This document shows positions 21,227 through 29,289 of a stretch of 64,000 nucleotides of DNA, one piece after another. A program made the translations under genes and the position numbers. How positions within the stretch are numbered: the stretch's first letter is position 1; each line of letters starts with the position of its first letter. The notes beneath the pieces are model-generated. The model saw nothing but the letters and a program-made list of their open reading frames with translations. It searched no databases and had not been told where the DNA came from. This DNA comes from Fasciolopsis buskii (lineage: Eukaryota; Platyhelminthes; Trematoda; Plagiorchiida; Fasciolidae): NCBI GenBank assembly GCA_008360955.1, contig LUCM01003379.1, positions 51,931 through 115,930 of the forward strand, read 5' to 3'.

Positions 21227-22320
21227 ATGCTGATTGCAAACCCCGTATCTACCACGCTTGACCTAGGAATCATTCTCAACAGTTTCTTTCTTACGGGAAA
21301 GAATATCTTCGTTAGTGGAAAATCAAAAGCCAGCTATCACCCCGGGTCACACTCGTTACTTCCAACCATCTTTACACTAAGTGGAAGAAATATTCCAGTA
21401 TTGCTGACAAACATATTCAACATCTCTATCGAATGTGTTACCTTTCCCTCCCGACGGAAAACGTCTGTCATAATTCCCACATATGAGAAAGGCACGCGAC
21501 TTGACCCGGCCAACTGTAGACCGATGATCCATACCCCAATCGCCTCTAGAATCATGGAGTGCTCGGTTAAAAAGCAGCTCACCACATATCTTACGGACCA
21601 CAAACCTATGAACACTAGTCAACATGCTTTTCTGCAAAAGAAACCTTGCGCTGCTTGTATGACTGACCGCCTAGATACAAATGCAACGGCTGCCATCGTC
21701 GGAAAGTCGGTGATAGTAGTTTATCTGGATATGATAAAAGCTTTAGACAGAGTATCTCATCGTAGGGTGATGAAAAAGTTCAAATCCTATGGGATCACCA
21801 ACCCTATATTGTCGTGGATTACGCAATACCCTTCATTCAGAAGTCAAGTAGTGAAAGTAAATATTTCACCTCCCACCTCGGTCCAGTGACTAGTGGTTTA
21901 ATTCAAGGCCGTGCACTAGGCCCCCTGCTGTTTCTTTTGTGCGTAAATGATGGCTTTAACCTAATATTCCGCAACACTTGGGCAAGCGAATGGACAATGA
22001 AGTTCTCGGTCGAAAGAAGCTACATCCTGTGGTACAAGAGCGCCTTATCCACAGAGAGCCTTAGAATTGGTAGTCAAATCATCACAATTAGCAACAAGGT
22101 TCATGACTTGTGTTTAAGCTACTCCTGTAGCTTCAACTTTTCGGAGCACGCACCTACTCAAGTTGCGAAAGCCAGTAAATTAATCGTATTGCTACATAGG
22201 ACTTTTAAGCCGAACGAGAGTAAATTGAACCTCTTCAAAGCACATGTCAGACCCGATCTAGAGTATTGTTCTCCAATATGCTCTAGCAGGAGACAGTGCG
22301 ACAGACTCGCTGTCTAAAAC
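21227..22320 (+). pseudogene. CR1-C ORF2: reverse transcriptase lacking motif C
   Basis: A 220-codon frame holds the fingers (CVTFPSRRKTSVIIPTYEKG), the block SQHAFLQKKPCAAC, and motif A (VVYLDMIKALDRVSH, catalytic Asp kept). After a frameshift near 21,870, motif B follows (LIQGRALGPLLFLLCVND). Then FNLIFRNT joins directly to WASEWTMKFSVE. In CR1-B, dozens of codons including the FASD box lie between the matching points. So motif C has been deleted, and the frame continues through the junction. The C-terminus (FSEHAPTQVAKASKLI, AHVRPDLEYCSPIC) is intact to 22,317. Confidence 0.8.
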
Positions 22321-23130
22321 GTTCAGGGTGCATCAACGAAGCGGAGAATAGGCATTCCGCCAAACCTGAGTTACAAGGAACGATTTCCAATGCTGAATCT
22401 CAAGCCTCTGGCTTTGGCGTGCAAAAGCCAACTTTATATCCTTCAGTAGTCTCATCAATGGTAACGGTCGTATTTCCGCTCCGCAATTCAGAAATCAAAC
22501 TCCCTACACTATCGGAACAAAGCACGTCGTCACAACTGACACAGCAACAACAAGCATTTGAGAGAGCTGTTTATTTTCAAATATTGTTCTTGGTGGAACT
22601 CATTGTTCCAACAGTTGCGTCCCCTATCCTCGTCTACCATCGCCTTGAAAAACGAAGTCCGTAGACTGCTGACTGTTCAAACGCTCATTCGTATAAACGA
22701 CACGTAACTCTCAGAGACTCGAGCGTACGAAGTTATTTTAGGATTTTAACGGGTGCCACAGTAAAGTCTCCAAAACTTAAAAGTTAGCCAACAACACTAA
22801 ATAACATTAAGGTTCCTGGGAGCAAGATACGGGATTCTTCGGCAGCTATAATCGCGATAAACCATCCTTATATTGGTCTTCTCACCCCGGGTTCCTTCTC
22901 CCGTAGATTTCTATGCCGTCTATTTACTCTGACAACAAAAAGGACCCTGTCCCATATTGGGTGTTACCGGAACTAATTTCTGTCTTTGTAGACATTTCAT
23001 CAGAGAACACACTCGAAGTTCCGTCTGCTCTTCCTACCAATTCGTTTTGATCCCCAACAACCTGCTGACTCAAATGAGGTAGACCCCTTTCCCTAATTTA
23101 CCCAGCTTAGTTTCATTTAAAATATTGTCC

Positions 23131-24360
23131 AAGCCACACAGACCATCTGATTCACTTAAGCAACACACAATTCCACATTGGTAATTTCCAAGCAGCACTC
23201 GTTAATGAAAACAAGATAAGCCGTTGACGATGACAGAGCCATAATTTCAGGTCTGTGTTTTGCGGCATAAAACACCATCCTCCGTGCGCTTCCTTGTCAC
23301 CAAATCGGTCTTCTTTAGTTCGCACATGCGAAAACCCAGATGACTGTGACAGGTTTGTTTCATCATCTCTGAACGTGGGAAAACAGACCACCTCCGAGCA
23401 GTCGCGAAAAACAACGCGGAAAATTAAGGTCAGAGGGAGGAGCTATGGAAATTACCAATATAAGCTCAGCCATTCCCCTGTTAGAGAAAACTATCTCTGG
23501 TGGCTCAGTTTGACCCCAGCAACCAAAGCATATTCGGAATTCTAAGGAATGGACCACCTGCAATGCATTTGCCCGCCACCATCCCGGACTAGGCTGCGCG
23601 AAAGGGGAAACCCCACATCGATCTTGCTCGATTGATAAGTATCCGGTCTGGGGAAGTAGCGCAACGGACTGTCCGTTTATGCTTGACTATCCACCCTTTT
23701 ATTTTTCAACATGCCCCTCCCAACCGCGCACATGGTAGGTATACTGACGTCTAGAACAACTACCGTCGTTCTTTCTTAGTAATTCATGCACGTTTGCCAA
23801 AAGCACTATGTGGTACAAGTTGCAATCGTCTTGTTCAGACACAAATTACTCATCCTACTATTCCCGTGCCTCTCCCCCCGTCTTTAGGGCTTCGCGCGGC
23901 AAATCCTGCCCTGGCACCCAGCCCACGCTGCCATCCGCAACCCACTCAGTTTTGCCCTTTCCTGACAATTGTAAGTAATAAAAATTAACGGTAGATCAAG
24001 TGATCAGTTATAACTGATTTTCTGTAGCATGTTAACCAGGCCCGTAGACCACAGGAGTTCCTTAAACACAACAAACAATGACTTTATTGCCTAACCCTTG
24101 CGCTAGCTTTCCTATCGGACTACTGTAGTATGCATCTGCGAAGATGTCAAAAAATGAAGGAGAAACGCGCTACAAATAGGGATCATGAAGCCTAGGACTG
24201 ACAGCCATATACCCTATGGGGAGTAAACAGAGGGTAAGTTCGTTTCACAAGTCCTGTCAACCGACCACTCCCTCCTGCGTATTTCAAGACGGTTGTCCGG
24301 ACCCTGTAATCTTTGCAAGAAACTGATTGTTATCGCTGTTCCCATCTTTTTAAATCATCT
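23131..24360. other. unassigned stretch between CR1-C and R1
   Basis: Several short open frames on both strands (for example 23,152-23,391 and 23,255-23,545) overlap each other and have no recognisable domain. I see no repeat end or tail. Confidence 0.3.
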
Positions 24361-24382
24361 TGACAGCAGCTGCATCAAATAG

Positions 24383-24832
24383 CAGACTGTCGTCTCTCTC
24401 CGGCTCTTCACTAGGCTAGCCAGTGGCTACAGATGCAACGCAAACTGTCGCGGAAAGCTCCACTCCATCCTATGTGCTGGTTGTCTAACCCTGTTAGCAA
24501 GTTGCTATCCGGACCTGACTCTCCAGTACCGGGCCGAGTATCCCCAAGACAAACCAAGCCACGCCAGTGACCGCTTCGGATACCTCATCTCAGATGAATC
24601 ATTAAGATTGGCCAAAATAATTAGTACCACTACTAAAATGTCGCGCAATCCCCGAAGATCCGGAACCCTAACGCCACAGCACACCACAATCTCCGATAAA
24701 AAACAGGGACAACATACAGGTCATTCATGGCAAGTGTATTTAAGGAGTGATTGTAAATCTTGCACGTATTCGTTTTCTTCCCGTCACATCACATTCCGCC
24801 TCCAGCCGCATAAGTCCAGTGACTATTTTTGA
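24383..24832 (+). CDS. unidentified 149-codon open frame upstream of MULE-PHD
   Basis: The frame is open from the stop at 24,380-24,382 to the stop at 24,830-24,832. The first ATG is only at 24,608, so a spliced or upstream start would be needed. The early part is cysteine-rich (YRCNANCRGKLHSILCAGC), followed by a hydrophilic stretch (RAEYPQDKPSHASDRFGYL). I do not recognise it. It lies about 400 bp before the MULE-PHD gene on the same strand and could be an upstream exon or a chance frame. Confidence 0.3.
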   Translation, partial: QTVVSLRLFTRLASGYRCNANCRGKLHSILCAGCLTLLASCYPDLTLQYRAEYPQDKPSHASDRFGYLISDESLRLAKIISTTTKMSRNPRRSGTLTPQHTTISDKKQGQHTGHSWQVYLRSDCKSCTYSFSSRHITFRLQPHKSSDYF

Positions 24833-25228
24833 AAGTTCCATTGCCCCTCATCCACAATTCTTCGTGTAATTTCGTCCCGTGAATAGTTTGACGCAACATT
24901 GAAGGCCACCCATTGTTTCGTCTTCAGCATTATTTTAACTCTTGAATGTTGTCAATTGCCACTCTCCATCCAGCTCATATGATATCCAGTGTGGTTTTGA
25001 CTCATCTCCATCCCGTCATTACATCTATATTGGTCTTCATCTCCACCATATAGCGCTCTTGACTTCTGAGGATCCCAGCCATATAACAAGTTGGTGACAA
25101 AACTTCCACGTCGAAAAGTGGGTCCTGTGAAGCTCAAAGAGAATTGTTCGGGAAATGAAATAAGCATGTTATTATGCATTTTCGGAAATTATGAAACTCC
25201 TAATCTCTTTGACTTGCTCATTATTCAA

Positions 25229-26505
25229 ATGGACGATCTCGTGCATAAATATATGTTAAATCGGAAAACACGTCAGTTGCGCTTTCATGGCTGCCTGGCT
25301 GTTCGTGGGGACGCAACTGCTGCCTGTATAGATCGTACAGAAGTGTTTAGACGCTATGTTCGTTCATTTTATGGTAGTGTTTTGGATTTTGAATTTGATG
25401 TTAGGTTTTGTCAGCATAAGGCGCTTAGATCACTTCATAATTATCACAGTGTCAGCTCCGGAAATGGCTCCGAGAGCATTCGTTCGGTAGGTCTGCCATC
25501 TTTTCAAGTAATATGTAGTTGCCAATTGCCGAATATCAATTGCCCAGCTTTCTTCATGTTGCGTGCAGTTAGCAGGCAATGTCAGGTGGTAGGAAGTCTC
25601 CAACACAATCATTCCTTTCATACGTCTGATGACCGTTATTACGCGCGCAATCGTAAGCTAACCGCAGAGCAGGAGGCGAACGTAATTAGCTTAATGGAAA
25701 TTTTTGGAAATTCTAGATAGGTTTGTCGATATGCGTGGGATAAGTTCAACCGCTTACTTACAGTTTATGATATTGATAGTCTTAGGCGTAAATTCCGGTT
25801 AATGGATGACCGGAACGACGTCGTTCACGCAAAAGACTTATTGCGCGAACAAGGTAGTCTCAGGCTACTCAAACGGGAGGATGTAGTTAGGTTTGCCGTT
25901 TTCGTGCCGGATAGTTTTCGGCATTTAGCTGATTGGTACTGCGAAGTGATATTACCAGATGCGACCCACTAGCTTAACTGCGGTGGGTACGTCGGTCAGA
26001 TTTTTATGCGCTGCTCCCTAACGTTGGTATACAGTTCGTTGGCGATCCCTTACAGCTGATAAACTTGAGGAAGCACGCCGTCAGGACTTCCGCTGGCTAC
26101 AGACTGCAGAAGTTTAAGAAACACAGGTAATCCAGGCCACCATCTTCACCAATCAAACAGAACCTATGCGGCCTCTGCAGACTGAAGCAGCCAATGTTGA
26201 TTTTGGAAGAAACGACCGATTGGGTGCAATGCGACCTATGCCAATGTTGGATTCGCTCGCATTGTGTTAACTACTTAGGCCAAGAGGTTTACATTTGTGC
26301 GCATTGCCCATCAGCAAAAGGTAAGTAATATTGATATTAATATTCACCATTTTCGTTGCAGGTAGACCTGAAGAGCCCAAAACGATGTAGGACGGACGAA
26401 GAGGATGAAGAGGACCCCGGAGGCCCACGGAAGACCAAGGACCGCGGGAGAGACGAAATTGACGTAAACGGCACCACGGCCAACTTTCGGGCCACAACTA
26501 TCTGA
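25229..26505 (+). pseudogene. MULE-type transposase N-terminus joined to a PHD finger, with an intron
   Basis: The start was taken at the ATG MDDLVHKYM; the frame is open from 25,091. A GCM/WRKY-like zinc module lies near residues 90-130 (CSCQLPNINCP ... QHNHSF). After an in-frame stop (25,718) the same frame continues to RFAVFVPDSFRHL and EVILPDATH, where the Asp fits the first catalytic residue of MULE transposases; a stop follows at 25,970. The rest of the DDE domain is missing. A third part, in another frame, has a full C4HC3 PHD finger: CGLC, then VQCDLC, WIRSHCV, and YICAHC. A donor AG|GTAAGT at 26,321 and acceptor TAG at 26,365 join it in phase to an acidic tail (TDEEDEEDPGG) ending at 26,505. 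It may be a transposase gene or a domesticated descendant. Two stops and the DDE loss say it is dead. Confidence 0.6.
26321..26365 (+). other. candidate 45-bp intron of the MULE-PHD gene
   Basis: The donor is AAAAG|GTAAGT and the acceptor is TTTTCGTTGCAGGTAG, with tandem AG choices at 26,361 and 26,365. Use of the second AG keeps the reading phase from the PHD finger (one base left over) into the acidic tail. Introns this short are common in flatworms. Confidence 0.6.
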
Positions 26506-26559
26506 TAACCAGCACCGATTTCCAAAATCGGTTACTTATATTATGGCTTCATTGTGTGC

Positions 26560-27840
26560 AATAGGATGTTGTTTCGTGAGTCTTCTTTCACGTGCGCCAC
26601 AAAGGTGTGCTGTCGGTGCTCAGATGCTGAGGCAGACAGGCCTGCATTTGTCTAGAGATTCTTATATATGTTGTTATATATATATACCTGACTAAAGACC
26701 GATGACGATAGACATGACCTGGGGCTGCCAGAGGGGTCGTACGCTTTTCCGTCGGGTATTTAATGTTAGTATACCTCCCATACGGGGCAAACTGCAATGT
26801 ACGCATATATCATTCGACTAAGCGGTTACCGGATATATGCATATATTTCCATATTAGGCGAAGAACAAGAAAATGTTGTGTCATATTATGTGGGAAATCA
26901 TTGCATGCGCAGACATTAATTGCTATACCGATATATGTGTATATAGTCTTCCCACATGGAGTAACAAATGTTAATGAACATTTATTTGTTATACAATTTG
27001 TAGAAGTCGATGAAACAATGCATTTGATTCACATGCACAGTGGAAACGCACATAGCTGTATATATATATATAGATGGACATAAATTCCTATACGTATGTC
27101 TACTCTACATATATACGTATATAGATATATTACGTTCGGGCATCAACATGTCTAAATTTGGAATACTAATCCTTTAAGGCGCACATTTATTTATATATAT
27201 ATATCGATGCACATCTATTTATTTATATATAAATATATTTCTATATGTATATGTAGACAGATATACATCTGCATTTACATACATATTTTTACCACTTTAA
27301 ATAGATATATGAAATAGCTATACGCATAAGCTTGTCAAACTAAACCTATGTAATGACTATGGAGCAAAAATGGATATAAATATTACATCACCCTGGTGCA
27401 CGCGTATATGGTTATATATATATGCATACATTTATATAAATTATACATATGTAGACTTTTTTTCGCAATCATCGGGCAGAAAGATATTTCTGTACATTTT
27501 CAATTTCGCAGCCAATAACAATAATATACAACATAATAAGGTCATTTTCACTATTACAGCCGATAATTTTTAGGATTTTGGCATGCTAAATGGAGGTTTT
27601 TGTTTTTCCGAACAAAATAAGATCAATATCATCCTCCTAGCTTCGCTTCTTCTGATTCATCACTTTTTCACCACGTTGCAAACTAATAACAGCTGACATT
27701 TTACACCAACCGTTACCAGTTATCGCGCGGTGGACAGTTTGTATTTATCAATTATCGCTGGTGGACGAGTTGCGTCTAACGGTTTGAATGCCCGCTAAAC
27801 ATGGCCGTTTCTCGGGGGTGGATGTGTCGTTAATACCCAC
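26560..27840. repeat. TA-rich low-complexity region
   Basis: Short ATAT runs recur many times (for example near 26,680, 27,060, 27,110, 27,195, 27,225, 27,415 and 27,435), separated by unique bases such as CATACATAT and GTATACG. No coding signal is seen. It lies between the MULE-PHD gene and the conserved right end of R1. From about 27,600 the sequence is less biased but still unassigned. Confidence 0.7.
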
Positions 27841-28164
27841 ATAACAGCGCCCACCACTGCACCTCAGCCGAATTTTGCGCTGGCAATACGCCACTTTTAT
27901 GCGTTTTCACATGGATTGGCTCACAGTGCGCCACTGATAATCAACTCTAGAAAGTTTTGGCGAAGAATTATCTAGCTTTGATTTAAAAGCTTGAAAACTC
28001 TCGTTTGGCCTATGACTTATCAGTTTATGTTCATGAGAGCACAGACACATTGCATCTTCGCATCTGATTTTTTGCTTTCCCTGTGCCCACTGCGCCATAA
28101 TTGTGTAATTTTGATCTTGCCTTGCGCACGTCCCTCGGATGTCGAGAAATGTACACTATATATA

Positions 28165-28250
28165 AAAGATAAGCCATCTTGTTTAGCTCCTTGGATCACA
28201 GCGGTACGCAGGCCGTCACACCACATCAAGGTTTCGTCTCGTTGTGACAG
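28165..28250 (-). mobile_element. displaced 5' end of RTE-2
   Basis: GATAAGCCATCTTGTTTAGC ... GGCCGTCACACCACATCAAG aligns with RTE-1 6,600-6,680 in the same orientation. It is the outermost 5' UTR, begins where the RTE-2 main part (ending 17,703) leaves off, and is bounded on the right by the 12-bp duplication. Confidence 0.75.
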
Positions 28251-28262
28251 TGAGTAACCGCC
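28251..28262 (+). repeat. 12-bp target-site duplication, right copy
   Basis: TGAGTAACCGCC is identical to 15,546-15,557. CR1 ORF1 sequence continues directly to its right. Confidence 0.75.
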
Positions 28263-28960
28263 GCTTGCAGGTTTGTTTCGGCAGTGGTAACTGGGCACGG
28301 GATAGTGAGAGACGTGGGTTTTTCAGTTCTATGTGTGGAAGATGGCAGGTTATTTGATGCCACGGCAGCAGGCTCTGCATTTAGCAAATCAGGGTGGCCC
28401 TGTGCTGGCGGCTTACTTTTCAGATGGTGAGCGCTCGAAGCAACCGATGTCTTGTTGACTTGAGATGCTCCGGTGAATTTCTGTGGCCTAAGTATATCGC
28501 TCTAGAAATGAGTTTTATCAGCGATTATCTTGTTATTTTTGTTAGGGGTGGAGCTGGCAATGGTTGCATTGATGGAGTAACACCCCATAGCAGATAATTC
28601 ATTACGAAATCGGGCTAGAATTGGGCGGTTATTTCGAGTGATTTTCCAAAGCGTAGACCTCGGACACGAAGGTGGGTCATATTACAAGCATTAACTTTGG
28701 TGGTTCGAACCAACGGTAGTAGGAGGCGGTCAGGTGTATTAACGTCAACAGAGTCCTTGACATCCGCAATGCACGTAACTGAGCCTCATTAGTTTGCAGT
28801 CAAAAATGCTCTGTTGCAGCGAGATGGTTGGCAGTGTTGTTATTAGAGCGGTCAATAATGCTGGCTAAAGGAGGCAGGCTCAATGAATGTTATTCGATCT
28901 GTCGGACGCCCAACGAAGCATTTCGTTTACTAAGTCCCTTAACCGTTTTGAATCGCCCGG
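28251..28960 (-). mobile_element. CR1-E, 5' half (ORF1)
   Basis: This minus-strand piece continues the CR1 copy interrupted at 15,557. Translated from high to low coordinates it gives VRTTKVNACNMTHLRVRGLR, then RPILARFRNELSAMGCYSIN, then KIIADKTHF (a stop follows), SDILRPQKFTGASQVNKTS and finally IPCPVTTAETNLQAAVT. The last segments match CR1-A (RDILGSLKFTAASQVGRTS, IPCPVTTTGTK). The protein register runs from here into the 15.55-kb half (AVTQHP) without loss. The right limit is approximate; ORF1 similarity fades near 28,960. Confidence 0.7.
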
Positions 28961-29099
28961 GGCTTTGGCGTTAGGTAAAGCAAATACACGGATGGTTGGG
29001 ACTGAGCTTGTGTTATTGGGAATATGGGATTGTTAGTAGATTTCTGTGTAGGGACTTGCAGTGCTTATCTCGCTTTGGCTCTTCTCGCGAAGGCATAGT

Positions 29100-29283
29100 G
29101 GCCGGCAGTGGCTGAGCGGATGAAGTCCTGGAGTTTGGACTTAAAAGCCGCGGGTTCAAATGCTCCCACTGGCCGGTAAACTTCCCCACTTGGCAGCCCT
29201 CTGCTGGCCGCGGCCCCGTTCCTGAAAATTGATATACATTGTTGTTTCATTAATAAAGGAATTGAAAAATAAAAGATAAAACA
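29100..29283 (+). repeat. SINE-like family L, complete copy with tRNA-like head
   Basis: The head (29,100-29,176) resembles a class II tRNA such as Leu or Ser: CAGTGGCTGAGCGGATGAAG as A box with D arm, and GCGGGTTCAAATGCTCCCAC as B box and T arm. A body follows with CTTGGCAGCCCTCTGCTGGC, then TTGTTGTTTCATTAATAAAG and an A-rich tail. Relatives lie at 56.64-56.76 kb (minus) and 59.25-59.39 kb (plus). It is not a functional tRNA because the 5' and 3' acceptor ends do not pair as a tRNA and the copy continues into a SINE tail. Confidence 0.75.
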
Positions 29284-29289
29284 TAGTAG

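Larger units (their letters stand above)
17725..23130 (+). mobile_element. CR1-C: CR1/Jockey-like retrotransposon
   Basis: The plus-strand order is ORF1 (17,821-19,028 and a proline-rich tail to about 19,790), endonuclease (20,080-20,760), linker (20,860-21,200), reverse transcriptase (21,227-22,010) and C-terminus (22,020-22,700). It is the longest copy, with the most complete ORF1. The 3' end is not clear: coding similarity ends near 22,700 and no tail repeat was found, so 23,130 is approximate. The 5' limit is set by the RTE-2 break and could be inside a different element. Confidence 0.8.
17704..28164. mobile_element. 10.46-kb composite insertion splitting RTE-2
   Basis: The 5' UTR of RTE-2 follows RTE-1 up to position 6,592-6,600 of RTE-1 and stops at about 17,703. 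The piece that starts at about 28,165 follows RTE-1 from 6,601 onward. Both breakpoints coincide within about six bases, so one element has been split. The block between contains CR1-C, unassigned sequence and the R1 element with the MULE-PHD gene. I do not know whether it entered as one unit or by successive insertions. The left edge starts with a perfect 7-bp-stem hairpin (17,704-17,724). I found no clear duplication at the two edges. Confidence 0.6.
24361..28164 (+). mobile_element. R1 element, larger copy carrying the MULE-PHD gene
   Basis: The ends are defined by blocks shared with 12.48-13.84 kb. The right terminal part (TTTGATCTTGCCTTGCGCAC ... GTCGAGAAATGTACA) also recurs at 32,930-32,977. 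All three right ends are followed by A/T-rich simple sequence. The interior has an unassigned open frame (24,383-24,832), the MULE-PHD pseudogene (25,229-26,505) and a kilobase of TA-rich DNA. No terminal inverted repeats were found by eye. An LTR-like edge with TGGTGACAAAA after CATATAACAAGT at 25,087-25,101 is a possible primer site but is not supported otherwise. Confidence 0.45.

Noticed and set aside
24850..25105. LTR with primer-binding site upstream of the MULE-PHD gene
   Set aside because: The TGGTGAC run is suggestive, but no matching second LTR, gag or pol sequence is present.
17704..28164. Helitron reading of the 10.46-kb block
   Set aside because: There is a hairpin at one edge and a TC at the other, but the CTRR motif is not spaced from the stem as in known Helitrons, no T follows it, and no Rep/Helicase sequence was seen. 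Kept only as a hypothesis in the findings.
29065..29250. A 61-codon minus-strand frame over the SINE at 29.1 kb
   Set aside because: It is the reverse complement of the tRNA-like head and body of SINE family L. Such frames recur with the repeat and are not evidence for a protein.
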